The position numbers and the translations under genes were made by a program. Below the pieces are notes generated by a model. That model did no database searches and was not told the origin of the DNA. It saw nothing but the letters and a program-made list of their open reading frames with translations. A DNA stretch of 64,000 nt from positions 10,288,714-10,352,713 of the forward strand of contig NC_051438.1 of assembly GCF_001649575.2 (NCBI RefSeq), read 5' to 3'. The DNA is from Kryptolebias marmoratus (lineage: Eukaryota; Chordata; Actinopteri; Cyprinodontiformes; Rivulidae). This document shows positions 1 through 12,111 of this stretch, in pieces (the first letter of the stretch is position 1; each line of letters opens with the position of its first letter).

Positions 1-24
1 GTTTCTTGAGGTGGAAATTCAACT

Positions 25-770
25 TGAAGTGATAGTTAATGTCTTTTAAAGTGGGGTTCTGTGAAAAGGTTTTGAACAATATGCTTATTTCATGGCAGAT
101 AAACTTGAAGGAGTTGGGAAAGCACAGGTGTATTAACAAGGGCTGCATTCCACCTCTCCAGACGTGCAACTTTCTCAAAATGGAACGCGGCCCTCATTGA
201 TGCACCTGCGCTTTCCCTACGCCATCAAGTCAAAAAGACAGCTAGTCTGAGCTAACAGCTACTGCTAGTGGGGCTGAGACAAAATTGGATTGCTGCAGTC
301 ATAAAACAACTACAGTATAATCTAAAAAATTATTGGCAGAGTAAAGGTTTATAAACATTTAGTTCAGGCAAGACAAAAACCAAAGTAGAATCCTGCCATC
401 TTAATACAACTCCAGTGTAATAAAATCATAGTAGTTCATACAAACGTTGTTTTATAAATCTGTATACTGTGGTCAATTTCACATTACAAAAGTGTCCCAG
501 GCTGCACTAAAACTACTTCTATTTGTCCTAGCAAACAACCATAACATTTTATTTAAGTAACCATATAAAGTGAAAGTGACAGCAGTGTATAGGATATTAA
601 AATAACATTTGGAGTTGTTTCAAGATAATACTTTGGTCTCTGCTGGTCAGAACTAAACTCAGTTTCTTCAAACTGAGGTTGTTCACAGGGCTATCTTCAA
701 CAGATAGGATAGTAATTGTTCATAATCTTTCCACAGACCCCTGTTCAAAAAATCAGAACTTTTGTTTCAA
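25..770. mobile_element. MITE-like inverted-repeat element, copy 1
   Basis: The left end at about 25-125 (AAGTGATAG, GGGGTTCTGTGAAAAGG, TTTTGAACAAT) is roughly the reverse complement of the right end at about 640-770 (CTGAGGTTGTTCAC, ATTGTTCATAAT, CCACAGACCCC). The internal segment at about 530-620 (TAAGTAACCATATAAAG, GGAGTTGTTTCAAG) is shared with the copies at 2380 and 21605. There is no open reading frame of transposase type. Imperfect TIRs of about 100 bp and an AT-rich core suggest a non-autonomous DNA transposon. The superfamily is unknown. Confidence 0.65.
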
Positions 771-932
771 AGCCATCCTTCTTGAGCCCCTCTGCTGACT
801 TTTTTCACATTCTGGACTTTTCATGTCTTGCTTGTTTACGCCTTGCTTCTGCTTGGACTAGGGTCATTAATACTTTATCCAGGTATGGTTGTTTGGCACA
901 ACAGGGCAGATTTAGCTGGACTCAATGTGAGT

Positions 933-938
<6 letters not shown>

Positions 939-969
<31 letters not shown>
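939..969. repeat. (GT)n microsatellite
   Basis: A perfect GT run of 31 bp with interrupted GT just before it. Confidence 0.97.
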
Positions 970-971
<2 letters not shown>

Positions 972-2015
972 CATTATAGGACTTCAGCTGCCTTTTAGTG
1001 CCTCTTAACCCACTTACTAGAAGAGAACCGTTTGGTGGGAAGTCCCAGAGTCGATGCTAATCACAGGGATGCATTTTGGACTTTTACCCATCTCGCCCTC
1101 CTCTCCAAATGCTTTTTCCAATTTCCACTCTTCTAACACTTCTCAGCCTTTTCACGCTGCCTCCTTTTGTAACACTTCCCTTCCTCTCTGTCCGCAGCTT
1201 TTCATCCCCAAATCTGAACCCCTTGTCTCCCTCTTACCCTAATGCCACCCTCTCTCTTTCACTCCTCTCCTAAACTCCTCCTCTACCCCTCCTTCATTCC
1301 ACTTCACTGCATTCTGGTTTTACCCCTGCCATTATGCCTTTCCTCCTACTCCTCCTCTCACTACAAGCTCTAATTCTGTCCATCTCCCCTCTCCTCTTGT
1401 AGAAAAGGTAGCTCTACCCCCTTATATTGACAATGAAGGATTCTTTCACTCTGCTTGACTCTTTCTATCCAGGTCCTTTGTTCTCACACTCATAGCTCCA
1501 GCACATATGAAATGATTAGGGACTTAGTTTTAGGCTCCTTTTTACAGGGTTGTGGCACAGTTTCATTTTGATGTCTTCTCATGACTGATCAGAGGATAAT
1601 TGCTTCTTTTCATGCTCACATAGCCACAAAGGACTGTAAAATATTTTACTTTGAAAGCTGTGTTTTGTTTTTTAATGTATATGTTGGATATATGAGGACG
1701 TCCAGCTATGTTTTGGAAAACACAACGATTTCAGTTCGCGAAAAGGGTACGTAACAATGCTCCTGTAGTTGTAAAGCTGTTGTGTTTTTATACACTGTAA
1801 ATGTGTGAAATCACCGCGACGCTGGTGAGTTTGCCTGAAATGTTACCACGAGTGTCACTGATAAAAAAAAAACAAAAAAAAAAAAAAAAACTTTCATGCT
1901 AGTCTTTTTCTAACTAGGCACTAAATTCAGGTTCTGAGTCACATTTGCGCTCTAAAAGTGCTGTCAACTGCAGTCCCTCCTCCTACGACAGCAAAGTGCT
2001 GACTCTGTCTCTCAC

Positions 2016-2211
2016 CCATGACGTTCGTGCTGAAGGAAACTGTCTCTCTCTCCCGACCGTCGTTGTAGAAGGCCAAGTGCCAGGCACCGGCGTCCAGGTA
2101 CTGGACAAACACCGCCTCGTTGAGGACCACGGTCTGGATGCTCCTCCTCTCCCTCGGAGACTCCACCACGCTCCACTTCTCCTTCCCATCGAGACGCTCC
2201 ATATAATCATA
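2016..2211 (-). CDS. tenm2: teneurin-2 exon: last linker exon before EGF repeats
   Basis: Sixth and last visible exon, 196 nt (195+1). It starts in phase 0 with [13 protein letters not shown], then [39 protein letters not shown] and [33 protein letters not shown] is essentially identical to vertebrate teneurin-2. The run RERR resembles a basic cleavage site, but it is conserved family sequence and I do not claim processing there. The acceptor is CCTCCCCAG. The donor is CATGG followed by GTGAGA. In the family the next exon begins the first EGF repeat (a DCP-NC-GNG-C type sequence). I find none below 2016, so that exon is outside the window. Confidence 0.96.
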
Positions 2212-4402
2212 CTGGGGAGGAAGGTGTAGACAAAGTTTAGGTCAGGTCAAAATGCTAAAGTGAAACGCATGATTTAGTTATAAGGTAGTTTTCAAAACCT
2301 GTAATAGTTTTCATTTAATTTCATTGACTCGTTTTCATGCTTATTTATTACGCTCAAAAACAACCAAAGCTCGTGTATTTTGGATCTAAAGCACATTTCT
2401 TGAAGTATGGTTCTGTGTAAAGGTTATGAACAATTAATATCTTACTTGTAGGTAGATAACTCGTTGAACAACCTCAGTTTGGAGAAACAGTTTAATTCAG
2501 ACCAGACTGATGAGCACAGAAAGTGTTACAGCAACAACTGCTGCTAAATGTGTTTGTGTTTTTTAAATAACCATAAACCTCTATGTAAATAACCATGTAA
2601 TGCAAAGCTAATATGGTGTTAATGGCCACAAGTGTTGTTTGGAATTGTTTAAGACGACGTGCTTGAATTAGCTGTTTGCTAAAACAACTAATATTGTTTT
2701 TTAGAGTAGTGTCAACATAATTTTTTGCTTTTTCTTTTTACTGAGTTGTTTACAAACAGTAGGAATCCTCTTTAGCTTTACTAAATCAATCAATCAATCA
2801 ATCTGGTCTGAATTGAACTTTTTTCTTTTATCAAACTGAGGTTGTTCAAAGACATCTAGAACAGGTAAGACAAGAATTGTTCACAACCTTTTCCACAAAA
2901 CCCCATTTCAAAGATCATAAATATCACTTTAAAAATAAGTATGTTGGCACAACATAAGCTTTGTTAAATGATTTATTTGTGTTTGCTGTATGTAAATCTA
3001 ACATTTTAAAAGCACCTTGTTGTACAAAAGTGAAACCTTTTTTCCCCCACATACTGATTTCTTTCAGAATTATGATTTTAGGTTGTTTTTAAAGGACAAA
3101 TAAGTTAGTATATAAGTTAGGTCAACACAATCTTCTAAAATTGACTCTTTATGGCTGTTGATTCTTAAAGTAAAAGTCAAACGCAGCCACATGGCTAAAT
3201 CCTAAATTATTTGTTGAATTAATCAATCTATTTGTTCATACAAGATTATTTTTTACTGATATATCTAACTCTTCTAGTGTGATTTCAAATTTAACAATTC
3301 ATATAAAAAGAAAATTTATGAATTCATCAAAGAGTTTGCCACACACAATTAAAAAGAATCAAACTCAGTTTTAGCATTTGGAAAACTGAATCAGTCTGAA
3401 AAGATGATGTTGACCAAGCTCAAATATCTTAAATTAAAACAACATAAACTGCTACATCGTGCAGGAAAACCATTAAACTGTGTAGATATTTTTTTAGTTT
3501 TACTATTCCTCAACAAGCCATTTTGTGAGTGTAGTCCAACATTTTATTGGAAGAACCAATAAGATCATTTTTTTATGCTTTAATGTCAAACTGAAGATTG
3601 GAACAACCTAACTTTTATACATCTATATTTATGTATATCTTTATTCCTGTCTCTTTGAGGTATCTCTTCCAAGATCTGCTCTGACTCTTCATCTAATTCA
3701 TTAAAAGTGATGTCAAGTACCTGCCTATTCTTTGGCAGAATTTCTGCAAATGTGTTGAATTCTGCTGATGTAGGTGAGTAAGAAAAGCCTAGTCTACACA
3801 ACAAAATGTTTTAGGCACTTCTGGAAGAAAATAACTCTCATTGGGGTTTGCAAATTTGCACACTTTCTAAATAGAAAAAAAAAAGAACATTACGATCACT
3901 TTAGTGATTGAATTAGCCAGAAAGGTACAAGCAGTGATACACAGAGCTGATGTGAGCTGCTATTCTTTCTTGTTTTTTGAACAGATCACAGAAACATTAT
4001 TATTATTATTATTATTGTGCATCAGCAGCACAGTATAGTGAGGAGCTTTAGTTAGGTAAAGCAAAGAAACAGTTACCAGGATGAAAACTATCCCTTGCTA
4101 CAAATAAAATTTCTTTTTAACTGAGAAGTTTCTAATTAAAAGAGCTGTAGAAGTTTCATTGCAGTGAAATTTCATTAAGTGATAATCACTGTCTGAATGT
4201 GTTTTTCCAAAAACCATCGTAATTATTCACAAATGAATTTTAGACGTGAAAGAAGAAAGTTTTGCTGTATTCCACTCTAACTGAGAAATATAAATATTCT
4301 TCACTCATTAGGGAGCCCTTCAGAATAAATAAAACAAAATGTCTGTGAGCACCCTTATTACCCTGAAGGTGTTGGGTCTGGACGTGCCGGTGCAGATATT
4401 AC
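2212..4402 (-). other. tenm2 intron, 2.2 kb
   Basis: AT-rich. It holds the best-preserved copy of the MITE-like family (about 2380-2930) and an ATT repeat (3996-4016). A 72-codon open frame near 3586-3804 on the minus strand has no homology that I recognise and no convincing splice sites. Confidence 0.8.
2380..2930. mobile_element. MITE-like inverted-repeat element, copy 2
   Basis: This is the clearest copy. The left arm at about 2400-2510 contains GGTTCTGTGTAAAGG, TATGAACAATTA, GAACAACCTCAGTTTGG and TTCAGACCAGA. The right arm at about 2800-2920 holds their reverse complements: TCTGGTCTGAA, CAAACTGAGGTTGTTC, AATTGTTCACAACC and CCACAAAACCCC. The core has the shared AAATAACCAT and TGTAAATAACCATGTAATG motifs and a short ATCA repeat at about 2786-2803. 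It is non-coding. Confidence 0.75.
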
Positions 4403-4608
4403 CTGTGCGTGTGAGGGAGGCAGGCCCTTGCGAATGTAAACCCCGAACAGGGCGTCCTTGCCGAGGGAGATGTTGAACTTGAGGAACTGAGGCTGGCCGA
4501 GGTACAGCAGGGATCTCCAAAACACTCCTGGAGGGACGTCCTGGGTCACCCGCCTCCCCACCTCAATGTTGCCACTGTCTATGCTACTGTTCCTGCCTGC
4601 CCACGGAC
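4403..4608 (-). CDS. tenm2: teneurin-2 exon: extracellular linker with NSSIDSG
   Basis: Fifth visible exon, 206 nt (2+204), ending in phase 0. It reads [49 protein letters not shown] and [13 protein letters not shown]. The NSSIDSG-x2[18 protein letters not shown] signature is teneurin-2 specific; as I recall, teneurin-3, -4 and -1 have clearly different residues here. Two N-glycosylation sequons are present, NSS and NIS, consistent with a luminal or extracellular location. The acceptor is TCTTCACCGCAG. The donor is ACAG followed by GTAATA. The start of the exon (GPWAGR) is the least conserved part, at the junction of two exons. Confidence 0.96.
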
Positions 4609-5376
4609 CTGCGGTGAAGAGGGAAAGCAATTTATGCAATTTATGAAAACCTCATCACACCAGCTGCAAAGAAATGTGTAGTGTAATCTTGCCTCAACGA
4701 CAATATATTGATAGTAACACAAGTCAAAATCCAGAATAGACACTATCAAGGAGGGCAGGGTAAATGTTCCATCATGGCTTTCAGTCACATGACCTCAGTG
4801 TCATCATGAATCTACAGATGGACGTCAGAAGAGCAACACATACCAGAAACCCCAAGTGTCTTAAAGAACAAGCCTTTTGAAGGACGACTGGCAGAAAATC
4901 CGCAAAAGAAAAAGTGAAAGAGTTTTGGCTGGCAAGAAAAAGCATATACAAGATGAGATAGTTGGTAAAATTTATGTTATTAAGCAAATGGCTCACGCTC
5001 CTTTTTGGTATTTTGAAACGCTCAATAGCAGCAGTTTAAAAAAGCAACTGATTGTAAATGTGCTATTTTTAACTTTGTGCCTATTGGAAATCAAGCCCCA
5101 TTTTACACATTTTCAGTTACACACAAAAACAAATATTTTGATCAGGGTGCCCAAACTTTTTCCCATGCACGCGTGCGCCTGTTGGAGCGCCGGAGAATGA
5201 CACTTTTTGCTTCAGAAGTCCACGGGGCTGTTAACTCTGTTGTGTGGGCTGAAATGATAGAGGGCTGATAGAACCGCAGAGCCGAGAATTCAGAGACACA
5301 CAGCATCCTGCAATCAGGTCAGCCATCTAACAGAGAAGTGTCAGCGCCCAGACAGAAAAAGACTGCGCGCGGGGAG

Positions 5377-5419
<43 letters not shown>

Positions 5420-6137
5420 AGCAGCGAAGAAACAAAAGCAACAGTGAGAAGAACAACAGCAGCATCTGGCCTCGACGGCTGGGGAACACAACACAACAGT
5501 CCTCTCATTAATGCAGAATACAGACACAGAGCAGCAGCCCAAACACATCCATAGCGCATGCTGGGTGTGCTGCAGAGCCAGATCGAGCAAGAGAAAGGAG
5601 AACAGATAGAAAAGCCGCATGGGGGCCTTTAAAGAGAGTGGCTGAGTGAGGGTAGTTTTACCTCGCCGCTGACTGAAAAAATAAACCTAGCTCGACACAA
5701 CCTGTAGTGTTTAAACGGCACATCCAGAGCCGCGTCACAAACTGCATAAATATTTCAGCTCGCTGAGCACGACTGGGTGGAAATATGTAGTTTTATACAG
5801 CAAATATAAGAATTTAAAGTCACCAAGGATTTTTTTTGTCACTAACAAATATTTCAGCCTGTTACAGAATGCTATGATACGTCAAAGAGTGTCTGATTTA
5901 AAGAAAATTACTGTGACCCCACTTAACATATTAAAGAAACATGTCACCCAGAGGCTTATTTATGCATTTATAATACATTTCGAACAAAACTGAGCTCTGT
6001 GGTCCATAGAACTATGCTAAAGCAGGCTAAAGCACACACCAGAACTGTTAGGATTTATTTCTTTCCTTTTTATGCCCTTTGCTGCCGGGTGCTGAGTGTG
6101 CCTCTGCAAGTGGGGGTGCCCGCTCCACAGTTCATAC
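4609..6137 (-). other. tenm2 intron, 1.5 kb
   Basis: No gene seen. It contains a 37-bp GT microsatellite at 5380-5416. The sequence CAGGGTGCCCAAACTTTTTC at about 5145 resembles a terminus of a hAT-type transposon, but I cannot find a matching partner end. Confidence 0.75.
5380..5416. repeat. (GT)n microsatellite
   Basis: A perfect 37-bp GT run inside the 1.5 kb intron. Confidence 0.97.
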
Positions 6138-6260
6138 CTCTGCCTCCAGAGGGCAGTGTGGCCACGTCACTGTTGACAGGCAGACCAGCTCCCAGTCCGT
6201 TGTTTAACAGGGGGCCGTCAGAGGGCTTCAGCTGCCACGTCAGACCCAGCAAGTTGATTG
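6138..6260 (-). CDS. tenm2: teneurin-2 exon: membrane-proximal ectodomain
   Basis: Fourth visible exon, 123 nt (2+120+1). It completes an Ala codon, then reads [27 protein letters not shown] and [13 protein letters not shown]. These are the first residues outside the membrane. The pattern LLGL-W-L-P--G, NNG, GLP, DVAT-PSGG is that of teneurin-2; other teneurins differ after the first ten residues. The acceptor is CTTTGTGTGCAG. The donor is AGAG followed by GTATGA. The small exon lies between an 11.3 kb and a 1.5 kb intron. It has no cysteine and no obvious fold, and acts as a spacer between the membrane and the folded ectodomain. Confidence 0.93.
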
Positions 6261-6303
6261 CTGCACACAAAGACACGGGGAGAGAATGGACATTGGGGGA
6301 GAA

Positions 6304-6334
<31 letters not shown>

Positions 6335-9300
6335 CGTGAGAGATGGCTGAGGGACATTTGATCTGAATAGCGGATTGTCAACAAGTGAAGGGGAAACAGT
6401 GCCACCTGAAAGCCCATCAGGAGACCAACCATTTATGTAGCAAAATCCTCCATCTCTTTACAGAGTGCACATCAGTCAAAGTTGCAGGTACTCTCTAGAG
6501 CACAAAACAAACGGAGGTGAGACTCACAAAGCATGCAATTAGAAGCCAGCGAAGTTTTTGCTCTGCCTCAACCTTTCACAACCATCCTTGGACGCGAAAG
6601 CGTCTTCTGATTTTTATTTGGAGGCCTTTTTACACCGTCTCACAGAGAGCGAGTGACAGATTCCTCTCTGATGGGAACACTCGACGACTCCCCTCTCCAT
6701 TCTCCTCGTCTTTTGTCCTCGCGTTGTGTTATTGTGCGCCGGTGGTGGCGCGAGGCTGCTCGAGTGTGTTCACTCCTCACTTTGTCAGCTCTTTTACTCT
6801 CCCCGTGCCTCTTCCCTCCTCAGCCTGCTGCCAAACGTCCCCTCCTACCCAACCGTCTCACCCCCACCAAAAAAAAAACAAAAAACTAAACAATGCCAGG
6901 AGTGAGGGAAAACACTGAGCAGTCGCTCTACGCACAAGTTCGGTAATTTCTTCAGCGACAGGTTTGTTTCTGTTTGTGGAGAGTGATTGTTTAGGTTTTT
7001 TATTTTTATTTTTTTGACGGAGAAAACTACATTGTTCGCTCTTGGCTGAACACTTCACCGTAAGAGGCACAATGCGCCCTCCAGTACTGTGTGTATTCAT
7101 GAATCCGGTATTGTTGGCTTGAACGATACAGCATATGGTTGCGTAGAATGCATTATGTATGTGTTATTGCTCTCTTCTCAGGATCTGGTTTTATTCCTCA
7201 CCACACTAGACCTTACAACACCTGCGTGTGGAGCCTGGGAATCAATTTTCGTCTTGTCAAAATTCGATCTACACTTGCCAAGGGTTTGCACACATACCAG
7301 GATGAGCGTAAAAGTTTTAGGGCAGGCTCGTTCCTACTCCTTCTGTTGCTGGTTCCTCTCCCCTCCCTCAGCCCTTTTTTTCTTTTTTTTTCCTTTCCTC
7401 GTATTTTTTATGTTTCATCTCTTTCCCCCCCTCCCCTTGCTTACCCGGTCAAAGGAAAGCGCTGACACCTTGGCTGCTTCCCGGCCTCCACTGTCAGCTC
7501 TTTTTTTTATTTTTCATGGGGTGGAGGAGAGACGGAGGCAGAGAGGAGGGGGGCCGGTATAGAAAACAAAAGGCGAAAGGAAAGTGCTCCCTCTGTGTGT
7601 TTTCTCTTATACCCAACCTTTGCCCTCTCCTCTTTAATCCCGCTGACCTTCAATCCTCTCCCTCTTTTCCTTTTAATTCCCCCTCTTTCTTCCTCCTTTT
7701 CTTCTTATCTTTGCCTGTCCCTCCTTGCCGATAACACAGACACACACACGCAAACACACACACGCGCCTAGATGGTATCACAGCGAGACGTCGATAGAAA
7801 GATTGCCTATTGAATCAGCTGGAGACAGTAAGCAATTGTGAATCTATTGTGACGCCGCTTTCCATCTAGGTCACCCTCCAAGATCACATCAGACAGCGCC
7901 GTGGTTAGTTCATTGTGGATGTCTGTTTGTTGGGTTTATGTGTCGATGCAAGTGTGCTTTTCCCAAATTAGTTTCCCCCCCCTTACTTTCGTTTTTTTTT
8001 CTTTCTCCTTTGGGAAACCTGTGAAAAGTTGACCAATAGGTGGCACACTTACTCCTTTGTGACAAGAGCACTAAAGCTTTGCCAACAGGTTTCTTTGCAG
8101 CACAAGACACAAGAAAGACAAAGAGAGACACTTGTTATCACGCTCGTTACCATTCTCTCCCCCCTTCTTTTTACCAACACTTCTAACTGTGTTAGGGTGT
8201 AATTTAAGCCTAAAATGAAACTGCTGAAATTGACGTATTTAGCTTTGTGTTGCCATAATTTTAAGCATTTTCTTTTGTGATCGTAATTGCCGTAATTACT
8301 GTTTTCGGGCTGCATTTCGAGGCTTTATTAGGTGCCACGCCAATAAAGCCGATCTCAGTTAAAATCGACCAACAGACATGTGAGAGGACAAGAGAGGTAG
8401 TCTGTTTAAACGTGTGGTTCTTCTTTTCTATACTTAAAAAAAAAAAAAATCTGCCGGCTCACTTTGCGTGTTCAGTTTGACAGGAACACACGCGGGAGAA
8501 CACACACACACGCACATATATGCAACGATCATAGAGTAGCAGGTAGAACACAGGCGAACGTGTTGGATTAAAAATAGAACAGCGTCTTCAAGGGTTGTTT
8601 TTTTTTATGCAATTTCAATTCATAATTCAGAGAGGCAAAGTGCTTGCTTGTATCATCTGCAAAAGACGGCAAGTGAAAAAAGCAACGGCACACGTGATCT
8701 TGTGACAAATAATAAAGGAAAAAGATGGATGATGTGTTAGCCCAAGCTCAGAAAGAGAAAAAAAGTGCGAGAGAAGGGTTAGTGGTCAGGACTTTTAGGA
8801 GAAACTGTGTTAAACTTCAGCAGAAGAGAAGCAAAGAACAGAGAGAATACTGGAGGAACAGCAACAGAGAGAATATTTAAGAACGTATAAAATCTCCTCG
8901 GAAAAACAAGCTGCAGATGATGTGAGGGAAAGATGAATACAGCCCCCCTCCTCCATGGATGAAATGGAGGAACTAGGAAAAGATAGGAAACATTTAAAGG
9001 ATTAAAATATTCTTTCACTGTTTAGAAACGAGACCGAAATTTGGTACACGTGCATATGCCTGAGCAAAAAGTTCTCATTTAAAGGGTGTGGATTGATTTC
9101 TGCATGAAAGGCAGGAAAAATAGATCCAAACACAAAGAAAGGTGACTTGATGGACTGGATGTCATTGTTTCCTCCTACAAAACCCATTCTGTTTAAATCC
9201 TCTCCCTGCCCCTTTCCCCCCTCCTGTCTCGTCTCATGTCTCTCACTTTTATCCGCCTCGACTCGGCCCCCCATCACCGCCGGTTTACATGACAGCTCCA

Positions 9301-12070
9301 ATTGAACCAGATGTGATGCCACTAATTGTACTAAAGATGCCGGATGGCCTTGCGCATGTATTTGTATGTGATCTCTCGCGTTGCAACTAAAACTACACAG
9401 AGAGCACGCATATGCAACACGTTTGCCTTCTCCCCTGGCCATCCTGATAAATGCATATTAACTGTTCTAATTCACCAGTAAATTAACAACTCTGACCTCA
9501 ATTAGGGTGGTAATTGTAGCTAAGACCATCCCCACCCCCTCCCTTTCATTACTGGCCTGCCTTCTAATTGGTTTAGAAAGATTTCTCTCTTCCTCCTCCT
9601 CTTTTTTTTAAATTTAAACCTATCCTTTCTCTGTCTATATCTCAGAGGGCCTCACTTGGCCGACTAGTAGACAGTTTGTTACCCAAAACAAACACATGCA
9701 CACATACAGGCTCCTGAGTGTGTATTTTAGTATCACTTACACCCTCTTTTCGCTCATGTTTGCAGCACATGGGTCTAATATCGAAGAAAAACGGAGGAAA
9801 GAACAGTGCGCCGCCCCAGGTTCTGAACATTCAGGCCTTTTGGGATATTACATCAAATTTACCTCATGAAATCCACTCATGTACTCTATAAATAAGACTG
9901 TCTTCTCTTTCTCTCAGCTCAGCTCTGAAGACGCTTCTTGCTGAGATCAGTTAAGAGCCTCAGACAAAGGGACGGGGGCGGCAGTTGGCTGCTGCCCTTG
10001 GGGGGGTCACATCCACTCCGAGAGACAAACCGTCTGCCTGGAAGTGTGTGCGCGCATCTGCGTATGCATGCTGCAAATTGCACGGTATTAACAACAAGCG
10101 CACAAAGCTGCAACCCCCGATGGGACCTCCTCACCCAGCTGATGCAACTGAACTGTAATTGACTGCAACACAAAAGGTTATGAGAGTTGCTGGCAGCTTT
10201 TACCTGCATAAAGAGACAACTCTCTGAATCACACAGCTGAAATGGCTTCCTTACTGGCACTGAAATATTGACAGGGCCCTCTGGAGATGTAGCCACGTGC
10301 TTGTGTGTGTGTGTGTGTGTTTGTGTGCGTGCACTCACGAGTGTGTGCGTGATTGACTAAATGAAAAGAGATGTGCATCTGAGTGATGTCCTCCTTTCTG
10401 AATCCTCATTTCCTCTTCAGATATCTGCACCGTGACCCTCCCTCCCTCCTCCCCCTAGTCGGCCCACTCTGCCTCACCTCGTCCCCGCCTTACCTCAGTC
10501 CTCTCCCGCTCATCGATCTGTATTAGAAACAGGATATGAGGAACTATGCTATCTTATCACAGATCACAGAGTGGGAGAGAATGAGTGAGGATGAAAGACA
10601 GAGTACATTTTGGAGGCCAAGAGATGGAGAAACTGGAGGAGAGAGACCAGGTGGGGAGAAAAAAAAGTAAGGCCAGAGGAAAGTGGTTTTGTTCACTTTG
10701 GCTTCATTCATCTCCTGTTTTAGGACACAAGACAGGTCCAGCGTTGCGGCTCTAATTGGACTAATGATTGGATCCAGATAAGACTTGCTCTGGCGAAAAG
10801 AAATGAATGAGGAAATAAATGAATGAAACAAGCCCAGACACGCTAATGCAGGCAAAAAAGAATGCCGCTTAAAGATGACATCGCTCTGGCTTAAAAACTT
10901 GGATTTATTCACAAGCAAAAGCACGACATACTCTCTTGTGATACGGAAAGCTAAAGGACAAGCGCTAGGACTCGAACAACTGTGCACCTTGCTTTGTATT
11001 ACCTGACCAGAGCAGATGACCCATTCATCCCCTCTTGGTGCAGATGGCGTAGCACCTTGCGCCTGGTCTTGGCCACGCTCTGCCCTTTTCCTGGACTGGC
11101 AGCGTGCAGAAAGATCCTAACCTTTATCAGCGCAGACACCCGCTCCACGTCTGATCCGCATGCCCAGGTTCCTGCGTCCGCCATATGCCCCGGCTGTGCC
11201 TCCACCTCCGAACACAAAGCGCGCGCGCGCACACTGAACGCACAACTACACGGGCACCGACGCTGGCAATGAGCGACACATCCTGACCTCTCGCTGTTCC
11301 ACCTTGGATCGGCAGACGGGAAGCCACCTGCAACGCGAGCGGGGACGGTGGGGTCAAGGAGCCCGGTTTTGGAAAGGAGCCATGACGCGAGAGCTGCAGT
11401 TTCGACACTGAAATATCCAAGGGGATTCGTCCAAAAAAAAAAAAAACTTTAAAAGAACAACAACAAGCAAGCACATGGATAGTGTTTCTGCTCTAATAAG
11501 GTTTGAAAAAAACCAACATATTTCTTCTGATTTTTGTTTAGCCTGGATGATTTAAAAGTAACTGATTTCTCATTTGCATTTCTTTTCCCACAATTATCCC
11601 AGTCTTTGCCTAAATAATGAAAAAAGACAACAAACAAATGCATTTTTATTTATCGCTTCCCATTCGACTGGAGCTCCTGTTAACCTGGTATTCATGTGAA
11701 TAAGTTTAGGTTACAGACACTGTATGCATTTGATTGGGATGTATTTACATAGCCAAACGGCACAGCTGTGAACGATAAAGCCATTAACATGTTATTATGT
11801 AAGGGGAGCGGTGATGCGAGTGCATCGAAGTGAGACACTTCTTCTAGCCGGGAGGAGTGAGGGCAGTAAGCGATTGTGATCAGTCTGGAGCGGCAAAGAC
11901 GGCGGTGATGGATGGAAAGTGGTCGGCTTCGAGGCATGAAGGTCACACTCGATGGCAGCGTTCGCTGTGTGTGTGTGTGTATGCGCATGGGTGTGTGAGG
12001 AAGAGCTGTGCAGCTCTGTTTAACCAACAGACAGGGGAGCTGAGAGTAAAAGCCTAAAAACATGTTGTGT

Positions 12071-12072
<2 letters not shown>

Positions 12073-12105
<33 letters not shown>
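12073..12105. repeat. (GT)n microsatellite
   Basis: A perfect GT run of 33 bp, followed by GAGA and a GCGCGCGC alternating stretch that could favour Z-DNA. Confidence 0.95.

Positions 12106-12111
<6 letters not shown>

Larger units (their letters stand above)
1..2015 (-). other. tenm2 intron downstream of the last visible exon
   Basis: Non-coding. It contains one copy of the inverted-repeat MITE-like family (about 25-770), a GT microsatellite at 939-969, a CT-rich stretch at about 1080-1400 and an A-rich run at 1861-1890. No EGF-type exon with the expected cysteine spacing is visible on the minus strand. Confidence 0.8.

Noticed and set aside
5145..5165. hAT-type terminus CAGGGTGCCCAAACTTTTTC
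   Set aside because: No partner end or element body found nearby, so not listed as an element.
6870..7735. Several overlapping open frames of 70-157 codons on the plus strand
   Set aside because: They consist of Phe/Pro/Ser/Leu-rich translations of C/T-rich DNA with no domain, splice context or homology.
9919..10338. 139-codon minus-strand frame
   Set aside because: Starts in a GT/CA repeat and has no recognisable domain; not flanked by matched splice sites in a teneurin phase.
11130..11260. GC-rich stretch with CGCGCGCGC considered as a CpG-island promoter
   Set aside because: Short, without initiator, first exon or nearby gene start; lies deep in an intron.
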